From the NCBI GenBank assembly GCA_029207755.1, contig JARCOQ010000109.1, positions 62,001-126,000 of the forward strand: a DNA stretch of 64,000 nt, written 5' to 3'. The translations under genes were made by a program, and so were the position numbers. How positions within the stretch are numbered: the stretch's first letter is position 1; each line of letters begins with the position of its first letter. Origin of the DNA: Chamaea fasciata. Lineage: Eukaryota; Chordata; Aves; Passeriformes; Sylviidae. The notes beneath the pieces were generated by a model, which had not been told where the DNA came from, searched no databases, and saw only the letters and a list, made by a program, of their open reading frames with translations. Positions 24,297 to 35,749 of this stretch are shown here, one piece after another.

Positions 24297-24869
24297 TCAG
24301 GCATGTGGGCAGCTGACTTTACTTACCCCTCTAAACAGGACATCCTTTGTGCCCAACTTCCTCTGCCCGGCACCCGGCCTCGGCCACCTACAATCCCGAA
24401 CGAAACAGCATTTCTTCCAGATGCATGTTGCCACATGCTGGAAGACTAGCTTCCCTTGGAGGGCCAAAGGCCTCCTACAAACTGACATCAGGCACCTGGG
24501 CAGCTGACTTTACTTACCCCTGGAAACAGCCCATCCTTTGTGCCTAACTCCGTCAGATGGGCACCCAGCTCCGGCCACCTACAATCCCGAACGAAACAGG
24601 ATTTCTTCCAGATGCAAACTGCCTTGAACAGGAAGACAAGCTTCCCTTGGAGGGCCAAAGGCCTCCTACTAACTGACATCAGGCACCTGGGCAGCTGACT
24701 TTAGTTACCCCTGGAAACAGGCCATCCTTTGTGCCCAACTCCCTCTTCCGGGCACCAGGCCTCGGCCACCTAAAATCCTGAACGGAACAGGATTTCTTCC
24801 AGATGCAAGCTGCCACAAACTGGAAGCCTGTCATCCCTTGGAGGGCCAAAGGCCTCCTACAAACTGATA

Positions 24870-25058
24870 TCAGGCACCTGGGCAGCTGACCTTCTTACCC
24901 CTGGAACCAGCCATCATTTGTGCCCAACTCCCTCTGCCGGGCACCGGGCCTCGGCCACCTACAATCCCGAACGGAACAGGATTTCTTCCAGATGCAAGCT
25001 GCCACAAGCAGTAAACCTGGCTTCCCATGGAGGGCCAAAGGCCTCCTACAAACTGACA
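24870..25058. repeat. 189-bp monomer (CCTGGAACC form), HOR copy 2
   Basis: It is the counterpart of 19335-19523 with the same pair of deletions. Confidence 0.9.
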
Positions 25059-26204
25059 TCAGGCACCTGGGCAGCTGACTTTACTTACCCCTGGAAACAG
25101 CCCATCCTTTGTGCCCAACTCCCTCTGCCGGGCACCTGGCCTCGGCCACCTACAATCCCGAACGGAAAAGGATTTCTTCCAGATGCAAGCTGCCACAAAC
25201 TGGAAGACAAGCTTCCCTTGGAGGGCCAAAGGCCTCCTACAAACTGACATCAGGCACCTGGGCAGCTGACTTTACTTACCCCTGGAAACAGCCCATCGTT
25301 TGTGCCCAACTCCCTCTGCCGGGCACCAGGCCTCGCCCACCTACAATCCCGAACGGAACAGGATTTCTTCCAGATGCAAGCTGCCACAAACTGGAAGCCT
25401 GGCTTCCCTTGGAGGGCCAAAGGCCTCCTACAAACTGACATCAGGCACCTGGGCAGCTGACTTTACTTACCCCTGGAAACAGGCCATCCTTTGTGCCCAA
25501 CTCCCTCTGCCGGGCACCAGGCCTCGGCCACCTACAATCCTGAACGGAACAGGATTTCTTCCAGATGCAAGCTGCCACAAGCAGGAAGCCTGGCTTCCCA
25601 TGGAGGGCCAAAGGCCTCCTACAAACTGACATCAGGCACGTGGGCAGCTGACTTTACTTACCCCTCTAAACAGGACATCCTTTGTGCCCAACTTCCTCTG
25701 CCGGGCACCTGGCCTCGGCCACCTACAATCCCGAACGAAACAGCATTTCTTCCAGATGCATGCTGCCACAAGCTGGAAGACTAGCTTCCCTTGGAGGGCC
25801 AAAGGCCTCCTACAAACTGACATCAGGCACCTGGGCAGCTGACTTTACTTACCCCTGGAAACAGGCCATCCTTTGTGCCTAACTCCGTCAGCTGGGCACC
25901 CAGCTCCGGCCACCTACAATCCCGAACGAAACAGGATTTCTTCCAGATGCAAACTGCCTTGAACAGGAAGACAAGCTTCCCTTGGAGGGCCAAAGGCCTC
26001 CTACTAACTGACATCAGGCACCTGGGCAGCTGACTTTACTTACCCCTGGAAACAGGCCATCCTTTGTGCCCAACTCCCTCGGCCGGGCCCACAGCTTTGG
26101 CCACCTACAATCCCGAACGGAACAGGAGTTCTTCCAGATGCAAGCTGCCACAAGCTGGAAATGTGGCTTCACTTGGAGGGCCAAAGGCCTCCTACAAACT
26201 GACA

Positions 26205-26394
26205 TCAGGCACCTGGGCAGCTGACTTTACTTTCCTAAAGAAATAGCCATCATTTGTGCCCAACTCCCTCTGCCGGGCACCAGGCCTCGCCCACCTACAA
26301 TCCCGAACGGAACAGGATTTCTTCCAGATGCAAGCTGCCACAAACTGGAAGACAAGCTTCCCTTGGAGGGCCAAAGGCCTCCTACAAACTGACA
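26205..26394. repeat. 190-bp TTTCCTAAAG monomer, HOR copy 2
   Basis: It is the counterpart of 20670-20859. Confidence 0.9.
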
Positions 26395-29259
26395 TCAGGC
26401 ACCTGGGCAGCTGACTTTACTTACCCCTGGAAACAGCCCATCCTTTGTGCCTAACTCCGTCAGCTGGGCACCCAGCTCCGGCCACCTACAATCCCGAACG
26501 AAACAGGATTTCTTCCAGATGCAAACTGCCTTGAACAGGAAGACAAGCTTCCCTTGGAGGGCCAAAGGCCTCATACAAACTGACATCAGGCACCTGGGCA
26601 GCTGACTTTACTTACCCCTGGAAACAGCCCATCCTTTGTGCCCAACTTCTTCTGCCGGGCACCCTGCTCCGGCCACCTACAATCCCGAACGGAACAGCAT
26701 TTCTTCCAGATGCAAGCTGCCACAAGCTGGAAGACTGGTTTCCCATGGAGGACCAAAGGCCTCCTACAAACTGGCATCAGGCACCTGGGCAGCTGACTTT
26801 ACTTACCCCTGGAAACAGGCCATCCTTTGTGCCCAACTCCCTCTGCCGGGCACCAGGCCTCGGCCACCTGCAATCTCGAACAGATCAGTATTACTTCCCG
26901 ATGCAAGCTGCCACAAGCTGGAAGCCTGGCTTTCCATGGAGGACCAATAGCCACCTGCAAACTGACATCAGGCACCTGGGCAGCTGACTTTACTTACCCC
27001 TGGAAACAGGACATCCTTTGTGCCCAACTCCCTCTGCCGGGCAGATGGCTTCGGCCACCTACAATCCCGAACGGAACCGGAGTTCTTCCAGATGCAAGCT
27101 GCCACAAACTGGAAGCCTGTCATCCCTTGGAGGGCCAAAGGCCTCCTACAAACAGACATCAGGCACCTGGGCAGCTGACTTTACTTACCCCTGGAAACAG
27201 GCCATCATTTGTGCCCAACACCCTCTGCCGGGCACCCTGCTCCGGCAACCTACAATCCTGAACGGAACAGGATTTCTTCCAGATGCAAGCTGCCTTAAAC
27301 AGGAAGACGAGCTTCCCTTGGAGGGCCAAAGGCCTCCTACAAACTGACATCAGGCACCTGGGCAGCTGACTTTACTTATCCCTGGAAAAAGGACATCCTT
27401 TGTGCCCAACTCCCTCTGCCGGGCACCTGGCCTCGGACACCTACAAACCCGAACGGAACCGGAGTTCTTCCAGATGCAAGCTGCCACAAGCTGGAAACGC
27501 GGCTTCACTTGGAGGGCCAAAGGCCTCCTACAAACTGACATCAGGCACCTGGGCACCTGACTTTACTTACCCCTGGAAACAGGCCATCCTTTGTGCCCAA
27601 CTCCCTCTGCCGGGCACCTGGCCTCGGCCACCTACAATCCAGAACGGAACAGGATTTCTTCCAGATGCAAGCTGCGACAAGCTGGAAGACTGGTTTCCCA
27701 TGGAGGACCAAAGGCCTCCTACAAACTGGCATCAGGCATCTGGGCAGCTGACTTTACTTACCCCTGGAAACAGCCCATCCTTTGTGCCCAACTCCCTCTG
27801 CCGGGCACCAGGTCTCGCCCACCTACAATCCCGAACGGAACAGGATTGCTTCCAGATGCAAGCTGCCACAAACTGGAAGACAAGCTTCCCTTGGAGGGCC
27901 AAAGGCCTCCTACAAACTGACATCAGGCACCTGGGCAGCTGACTTTACTTACCCCTGGAAACAGCCCATCCTTTGTGCCCAACTCCCTCTGCCAAGCACC
28001 AGGCCTTGCCCACCTACAATCCCGAACAGAACAGGATTTCTTCCAGATGCAAGCTGCCACAAACTGGAAGACAAGCTTCCCTTGGAGGGCCAAAGGCCTC
28101 CTACAAACTGACATCAGGCACCTGGGCAGCTGACTTTACTTACCCCTGGAAACAGCCCATCCTTTGTGCCCAACTCCCTCTGCCGGGCACCAGGCCTCGC
28201 CCACCTACAATCCCGAACGGAACAGGATTTCTTCCAGATGCAAGCTGCCACAAACTGGAAACCTGGCTTCCCTTGGAGGGCCAAAGGCCTCCTACAAACT
28301 GACATCAGGCACCTGGGCAGCTGACTTTACTTACCCCTGGAAACAGCCCATCCTTTGTGCCCAACTTCCTCTGCCGGGCACCAGGCCTCGGCCACCTACA
28401 ATCCTGAACGGAACAGGATTTCTTCCAGATGCAAGCTGCCACAAGCAGGAAGCCTGGCTTCCCATGGAGGGCCAAAGGCCTCCTACAAACTGACATCAGG
28501 CACGTGGGCAGCTGACTTTACTTACCCCTTTAAACAGGACATCCTTTGTGCCCAACTCCCTCAGCCGGGCACCAGGCCTCGCCCACCTACAATCCCGAAC
28601 AAAACAGGATTTCTTCCAGATGCAAGCTGCCACAAACTGGAAGACAAGCTTCCCTTGGAGGGCCAAAGGCCTCCTACAAACTGACATCAGGCACTTGGGC
28701 AGCTGACTTTACTTACCCCTGGAAACAGCCCATCCTTTGTGCCCAACTCCCTCTGCCGGGCACCAGGCCTCGTCCACCTACAATCCCGAACGGAGCAGGA
28801 TTTCTTCCAGATGCAAGCTGCCACAAACTGGAAGACAAGCTTCCCTTGGAGGGCCAAAGGTCACCTACAAACTGACATCAGGCACCTGGGCAGCTGACTT
28901 TACTTACCCCTGGAAACAGGTCATCCTTTGTTCCCAATTCCCCCAGCCGGGCACCTAGCTCCGGCCACCTACAATCCCGAACGGAACAGGATTTCTTCCA
29001 GATGCAAGCTGCCACAAGCAGGAAGCCTGGCTTCCCATGGAGGGCCAAAGGCCTCCTACAAACTGACATCAGGCACCTGGGCAGCTGACTTTACTTACCC
29101 CTGGAAACAGGACATCGTTTGTGCACAACTCCCTCTGCCGGGCACCTGGCCTCGGCCACCTACAATCCCGAACGGAACAGGATTTCTTCCAGATGCAAGC
29201 TGCCTTTAACAGGAAGACTAGCTTCCCTTGGAGGGCCAAAGGCCTCCTATAAACTGACA

Positions 29260-30405
29260 TCAGGCATTTGGGCAGCTGACTTAAGTTACCCCTGGAAACA
29301 GCCCATCCTTTGTGCCCAACTCCCTCTGCCAAGCACCAGGCCTTGCCCACCTACAATCCCGAATGGAACAGGATTTCTTCCAGATGCAAGCTGCCACAAA
29401 CTGGAAGACAAGCTTCCCTTGGAGGGCCAAAGGCCTCCTACAAACTGACATCAGGCACCTGGGCAGCTGACTTTACTTACCCCTGGAAACAGCCCATCCT
29501 TTGTGCCCAACTCCCTCTGCCGGGCACCAGGCCTCGCCCACCTACAATCCCGAACGGAACAGGATTTCTTCCAGATGCAAGCTGCCACAAACTGGAAGCC
29601 TGGCTTCCCTTGGAGGGCCAAAGGCCTCCTACAAACTGACATCAGGCACCTGGGCAGCTGACTTTACTTACTCCTGGAAACAGCCCATCCTTTGTGCCCA
29701 ACTCCCTCTGCCGGGCACCAGGCCTCGCCCACCTACAATCCCGAACGGAACAGGATTTCTTCCAGATGCAAGCTGCCTCAAACTGGAAACCTGGCTTCCC
29801 TTTAAGGGCCAAAGGCCTCCTACAAACTGACATCAGGCACCTGGGCAGCTGACTTTATTTACCCCTGGAAACAGCCCATCCTTTGTGCCCAACTTCCTCT
29901 GCTGGGCACTAGGCCTCGGCCACCAACAATCCCGAACGGAACAGGATTTCTTCCAGATGCAAGCTGCCACAAGCAGGAAGCCTGGGTTCCCATGGAGGGC
30001 CAAAGGCCTCCTACAAACTGACATCCGGCACGTGGGCAGCTGACTTTACTTACCGCTATAAACAGGCCATCCTTTGTGCCCAACTCCCTCTGCCGGGCAC
30101 CTGGCCTCGGCCACCTACAAACCCGAGCGGAACAGGATTTCTTCCCGATGCAAGCTGCCACAAGCTGGAAGACTGGTTTCCCATGGAGGACCAAAGGCCT
30201 CCTACAAACTGACATCAGGCACCTGGGCAGCTGACTTTACTTACTCCTGGAAACAGCCCATCCTTTGTGTCCAACTCCCTCTGCCGGGCACCAGGCCTCG
30301 ACCACCTACAATCCTGAACGGAACACGATTTCTTCCAGATGCAAGCTGCCACAAGCAGGTAGCCTGGCTTCCCATGGAGGGCCAAAGGCCTCCTACAAAC
30401 TGACA
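29260..30405. repeat. Six-monomer spacer between HOR copies 2 and 3
   Basis: It starts with a CATTTGGG/CTTAAG unit like those at 11505 and 35750. From 29642 it matches 17426-18189, with CCCTTTAAGGG, GACTTTATTT, CATCCGGCACGTG and GCTATAAACAGG. The match is the stretch that precedes HOR copy 1. Copy 3 was thus probably duplicated together with its left flank. Confidence 0.85.
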
Positions 30406-30787
30406 TCAGGCACGTGGGCAGCTGACTTTACTTACCCCTCTAAACAGGACATCCTTTGAGCCCAACTCCCTCAGCCGGGCACCTGGCCTCGGCCACCTAC
30501 AATCCCGAACGAAACAGCATTTCATCCAGATGCAAGCTGCCACAAGCAGGAAGACTAGCTTCCCTTGCAGGTCCAAAGGCCTCCTACAAACTGACATCAG
30601 GCACCTGGGCAGCTGACTTTACTTACCCCTGGAAACAGCCCATCCTTTGTTCCCAACTCCCTCTTCCGGGCACCAGGCCTCGGCCACCTACAATCCTGAA
30701 CGGAACAGGATTTCTTCCAGATGCAAGCTGCCACAAACTGGAAGCCTGTCATCCCTTGGAGGGCCAAAAGCCTCCTACAAACTGATA

Positions 30788-30977
30788 TCAGGCTCCTGGG
30801 CAGCTGACCTTCCTACCCCTGGAAACCAGCCATCATTTGTGCCCAACTCCCTCTGCCGGGCACCAGGCCTCGGCCACCTACAATCCTGAACGTAACAGGA
30901 TTTCTTCCAGATGCAAGCTGCCACAAGCAGGAAGCCTGGCTTCTCATGGAGGGCCAAAGGCCTCCTACAAACTGACA
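30788..30977. repeat. 190-bp GGCTCCTGGG monomer, HOR copy 3
   Basis: It is the counterpart of 18572 and 24107. Confidence 0.9.
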
Positions 30978-31550
30978 TCAGGCATGTGGGCAGCTGACTT
31001 TACTTACCCCTCTAAACAGGACATCCTTTGTGCCCAACTTCCTCTGCCCGGCACCCGGCCTCGGCCACCTACAATCCTGAACGAAACAGCATTTCTTCCA
31101 GATGCATGTTGCCACATGCTGGAAGACTAGCTTCCCTTGGAGGGCCAAAGGCCTCCTACAAACTGACATCAGGCACCTGGGCAGCTGACTTTACTTACCC
31201 CTGGAAACAGCCCATCCTTTGTGCCTAACTCCGTCAGATGGGCACCCAGCTCCGGCCACCTACAATCCCGAACGAAACAGGATTTCTTCCAGATGCAAAC
31301 TGCCTTGAACAGGAAGACAAGCTTCCCTTGGAGGGCCAAAGGCCTCCTACTAACTGACATCAGGCACCTGGGCAGCTGACTTTAGTTACCCCTGGAAACA
31401 GGCCATCCTTTGTGCCCAACTCCCTCTTCCGGGCACCAGGCCTCGGCCACCTAAAATCCTGAACGGAACAGGATTTCTTCCAGATGCAAGCTGCCACAAA
31501 CTGGAAGCCTGTCATCCCTTGGAGGGCCAAAGGCCTCCTACAAACTGATA

Positions 31551-31739
31551 TCAGGCACCTGGGCAGCTGACCTTCTTACCCCTGGAACCAGCCATCATTT
31601 GTGCCCAACTCCCTCTGCCGGGCACCGGGCCTCGGCCACCTACAATCCCGAACGGAACAGGATTTCTTCCAGATGCAAGCTGCCACAAGCAGTAAACCTG
31701 GCTTCCCATGGAGGGCCAAAGGCCTCCTACAAACTGACA
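31551..31739. repeat. 189-bp monomer (CCTGGAACC form), HOR copy 3
   Basis: It is the counterpart of 19335 and 24870. The following unit has a private GGAAAGAGCCC change. Confidence 0.9.
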
Positions 31740-32885
31740 TCAGGCACCTGGGCAGCTGACTTTACTTACCCCTGGAAAGAGCCCATCCTTTGTGCCCAAC
31801 TCCCTCTGCCGGGCACCTGGCCTCGGCCACCTACAATCCCGAACGGAAAAGGATTTCTTCCAGATGCAAGCTGCCACAAACTGGAAGACAAGCTTCCCTT
31901 GGAGGGCCAAAGGCCTCCTACAAACTGACATCAGGCACCTGGGCAGCTGACTTTACTTACCCCTGGAAACAGCCCATCCTTTGTGCCCAACTCCCTCTGC
32001 CGGGCACCAGGCCTCGGCCACCTACAATCCCGAACGGAACAGGATTTCTTCCAGATGCAAGCTGCCACAAACTGGAAGACAAGCTTCCCTTGGAGGGCCA
32101 AAGGCCTCCTACAAACTGACATCAGGCACCTGGGCAGCTGACTTTACTTACCCCTGGAAACAGGCCATCCTTTGTGCCCAACTCCCTCTGCCGGGCACCA
32201 GGCCTCGGCCACCTACAATCCTGAACGGAACAGGATTTCTTCCAGATGCAAGCTGCCACAAGCAGGAAGCCTGGCTTCCCATGGAGGGCCAAAGGCCTCC
32301 TACAAACTGACATCAGGCACGTGGGCAGCTGACTTTACTTACCCCTCTAAACAGGACATCCTTTGTGCCCAACTTCCTCTGCCGGGCACCTGGCCTCGGC
32401 CACCTACAATCCCGAACGAAACAGCATTTCTTCCAGATGCATGCTGCCACAAGCTGGAAGACTAGCTTCCCTTGGAGGGCCAAAGGCCTCCTACAAACTG
32501 ACATCAGGCACCTGGGCAGCTGACTTTACTTACCCCTGGAAACAGGCCATCCTTTGTGCCTAACTCCGTCAGCTGGGCACCCAGCTCCGGCCACCTACAA
32601 TCCCGAACGAAACAGGATTTCTTCCAGATGCAAACTGCCTTGAACAGGAAGACAAGCTTCCCTTGGAGGGCCAAAGGCCTCCTACTAACTGACATCAGGC
32701 ACCTGGGCAGCTGACTTTACTTACCCCTGGAAACAGGCCATCCTTTGTGCCCAACTCCCTCGGCCGGGCCCACAGCTTTGGCCACCTACAATCCCGAACG
32801 GAACAGGAGTTCTTCCAGATGCAAGCTGCCACAAGCTGGAAATGTGGCTTCACTTGGAGGGCCAAAGGCCTCCTACAAACTGACA

Positions 32886-33075
32886 TCAGGCACCTGGGCA
32901 GCTGACTTTACTTTCCTAAAGAAATAGCCATCATTTGTGCCCAACTCCCTCTGCCGGGCACCAGGCCTCGCCCACCTACAATCCCGAACGGAACAGGATT
33001 TCTTCCAGATGCAAGCTGCCACAAACTGGAAGACAAGCTTCCCTTGGAGGGCCAAAGGCCTCCTACAAACTGACA
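32886..33075. repeat. 190-bp TTTCCTAAAG monomer, HOR copy 3
   Basis: It is the counterpart of 20670 and 26205. Confidence 0.9.
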
Positions 33076-35749
33076 TCAGGCACCTGGGCAGCTGACTTTA
33101 CTTACCCCTGGAAACAGCCCATCCTTTGTGCCTAACTCCGTCAGCTGGGCACCCAGCTCCGGCCACCTACAATCCCGAACGAAACAGGATTTCTTCCAGA
33201 TGCAAACTGCCTTGAACAGGAAGACAAGCTTCCCTTGGAGGGCCAAAGGCCTCATACAAACTGACATCAGGCACCTGGGCAGCTGACTTTACTTACCCCT
33301 GGAAACAGCCCATCCTTTGTGCCCAACTTCTTCTGCCGGGCACCCTGCTCCGGCCACCTACAATCCCGAACGGAACAGCATTTCTTCCAGATGCAAGCTG
33401 CCACAAGCTGGAAGACTGGTTTCCCATGGAGGACCAAAGGCCTCCTACAAACTGGCATCAGGCACCTGGGCAGCTGACTTTACTTACCCCTGGAAACAGG
33501 CCATCCTTTGTGCCCAACTCCCTCTGCCGGGCACCAGGCCTCGGCCACCTGCAATCTCGAACAGATCAGTATTACTTCCCGATGCAAGCTGCCACAAGCT
33601 GGAAGCCTGGCTTTCCATGGAGGACCAATAGCCACCTGCAAACTGACATCAGGCACCTGGGCAGCTGACTTTACTTACCCCTGGAAACAGGCCATCATTT
33701 GTGCCCAACACCCTCTGCCGGGCACCCTGCTCCGGCAACCTACAATCCTGAACGGAACAGGATTTCTTCCAGATGCAAGCTGCCTTAAACAGGAAGACGA
33801 GCTTCCCTTGGAGGGCCAAAGGCCTCCTACAAACTGACATCAGGCACCTGGGCAGCTGACTTTACTTATCCCTGGAAAAAGGACATCCTTTGTGCCCAAC
33901 TCCCTCTGCCGGGCACCTGGCCTCGGCCACCTACAAACCCGAACGGAACCGGAGTTCTTCCAGATGCAAGCTGCCACAAGCTGGAAACGCGGCTTCACTT
34001 GGAGGGCCAAAGGCCTCCTACAAACTGACATCAGGCACCTGGGCACCTGACTTTACTTACCCCTGGAAACAGGCCATCCTTTGTGCCCAACTCCCTCTGC
34101 CGGGCACCTGGCCTCGGCCACCTACAATCCAGAACGGAACAGGATTTCTTCCAGATGCAAGCTGCGGCAAGCTGGAAGACTGGTTTCCCATGGAGGACCA
34201 AAGGCCTCCTACAAACTGGCATCAGGCATCTGGGCAGCTGACTTTACTTACCCCTGGAAACAGCCCATCCTTTGTGCCCAACTCCCTCTGCCGGGCACCA
34301 GGTCTCGCCCACCTACAATCCCGAACGGAACAGGATTGCTTCCAGATGCAAGCTGCCACAAACTGGAAGACAAGCTTCCCTTGGAGGGCCAAAGGCCTCC
34401 TACAAACTGACATCAGGCACCTGGGCAGCTGACTTTACTTACCCCTGGAAACAGCCCATCCTTTGTGCCCAACTCCCTCTGCCAAGCACCAGGCCTTGCC
34501 CACCTACAATCCCGAACAGAACAGGATTTCTTCCAGATGCAAGCTGCCACAAACTGGAAGACAAGCTTCCCTTGGAGGGCCAAAGGCCTCCTACAAACTG
34601 ACATCAGGCACCTGGGCAGCTGACTTTACTTACCCCTGGAAACAGCCCATCCTTTGTGCCCAACTCCCTCTGACGGGCACCAGGCCTCGCCCACCTACAA
34701 TCCCGAACGGAACAGGATTTCTTCCAGATGCAAGCTGCCACAAACTGGAAACCTGGCTTCCCTTGGAGGGCCAAAGGCCTCCTACAAACTGACATCAGGC
34801 ACCTGGGCAGCTGACTTTACTTACCCCTGGAAACAGCCCATCCTTTGTGCCCAACTTCCTCTGCCGGGCACCAGGCCTCGGCCACCTACAATCCTGAACG
34901 GAACAGGATTTCTTCCAGATGCAAGCTGCCAGAAGCAGGAAGCCTGGCTTCCCATGGAGGGCCAAAGGCCTCCTACAAACTGACATCAGGCACGTGGGCA
35001 GCTGACTTTACTTACCCCTTTAAACAGGACATCCTTTGTGCCCAACTCCCTCAGCCGGGCACCAGGCCTCGCCCACCTACAATCCCGAACAAAACAGGAT
35101 TTCTTCCAGATGCAAGCTGCCACAAACTGGAAGACAAGCTTCCCTTGGAGGGCCAAAGGCCTCCTACAAACTGACATCAGGCACTTGGGCAGCTGACTTT
35201 ACTTACCCCTGGAAACAGCCCATCCTTTGTGCCCAACTCCCTCTGCCGGGCACCAGGCCTCGTCCACCTACAATCCCGAACGGAGCAGGATTTCTTCCAG
35301 ATGCAAGCTGCCACAAACTGGAAGACAAGCTTCCCTTGGAGGGCCAAAGGTCACCTACAAACTGACATCAGGCACCTGGGCAGCTGACTTTACTTACCCC
35401 TGGAAACAGGTCATCCTTTGTTCCCAATTCCCCCAGCCGGGCACCTAGCTCCGGCCACCTACAATCCCGAACGGAACAGGATTTCTTCCAGATGCAAGCT
35501 GCCACAAGCAGGAAGCCTGGCTTCCCATGGAGGGCCAAAGGCCTCCTACAAACTGACATCAGGCACCTGGGCAGCTGACTTTACTTACCCCTGGAAACAG
35601 GACATCGTTTGTGCACAACTCCCTCTGCCGGGCACCTGGCCTCGGCCACCTACAATCTCGAACGGAACAGGATTTCTTCCAGATGCAAGCTGCCTTTAAC
35701 AGGAAGACTAGCTTCCCTTGGAGGGCCAAAGGCCTCCTATAAACTGACA

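Larger units (their letters stand above)
23725..29259. repeat. 29-monomer HOR, copy 2 (5535 bp)
   Basis: It is the same length as copy 1 and nearly the same sequence. Differences I saw are clustered: the unit at 25250 has CATCGTTTG and GGAAGCCTGGCTTCCC where copy 1 has CATCCTTTG and GGAAGACAAGC, suggesting a local conversion by another lineage. There are also single changes such as AATCCAGAACGG near 24012 and CTCGGACACC near 27436. The copy ends with CCTATAAACTG and leads into the CATTTGGG unit at 29260. Confidence 0.9.
30406..35749. repeat. HOR copy 3, 28 monomers (one deleted, 5344 bp)
   Basis: It follows copy 2 at an offset of 6681 bases up to about 33.6 kb and at 6490 bases after that. 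The change is one whole unit: the CAGATGGCTTCGG monomer present at 21433 and 26968 is absent, and the GATCAGTATTACTTCC unit (33458) passes directly into the CCCTGCTCCGG unit (33649). All other length variants of the family are kept (30788, 31551, 32886). Confidence 0.9.

Noticed and set aside
18190..29259. Assembly duplication as the explanation for HOR copies 1 and 2
   Set aside because: The copies carry different clustered substitutions (for example at 25250-25440 and near 27436) and have different left and right neighbours. A real duplication is more likely, although read support cannot be checked here.
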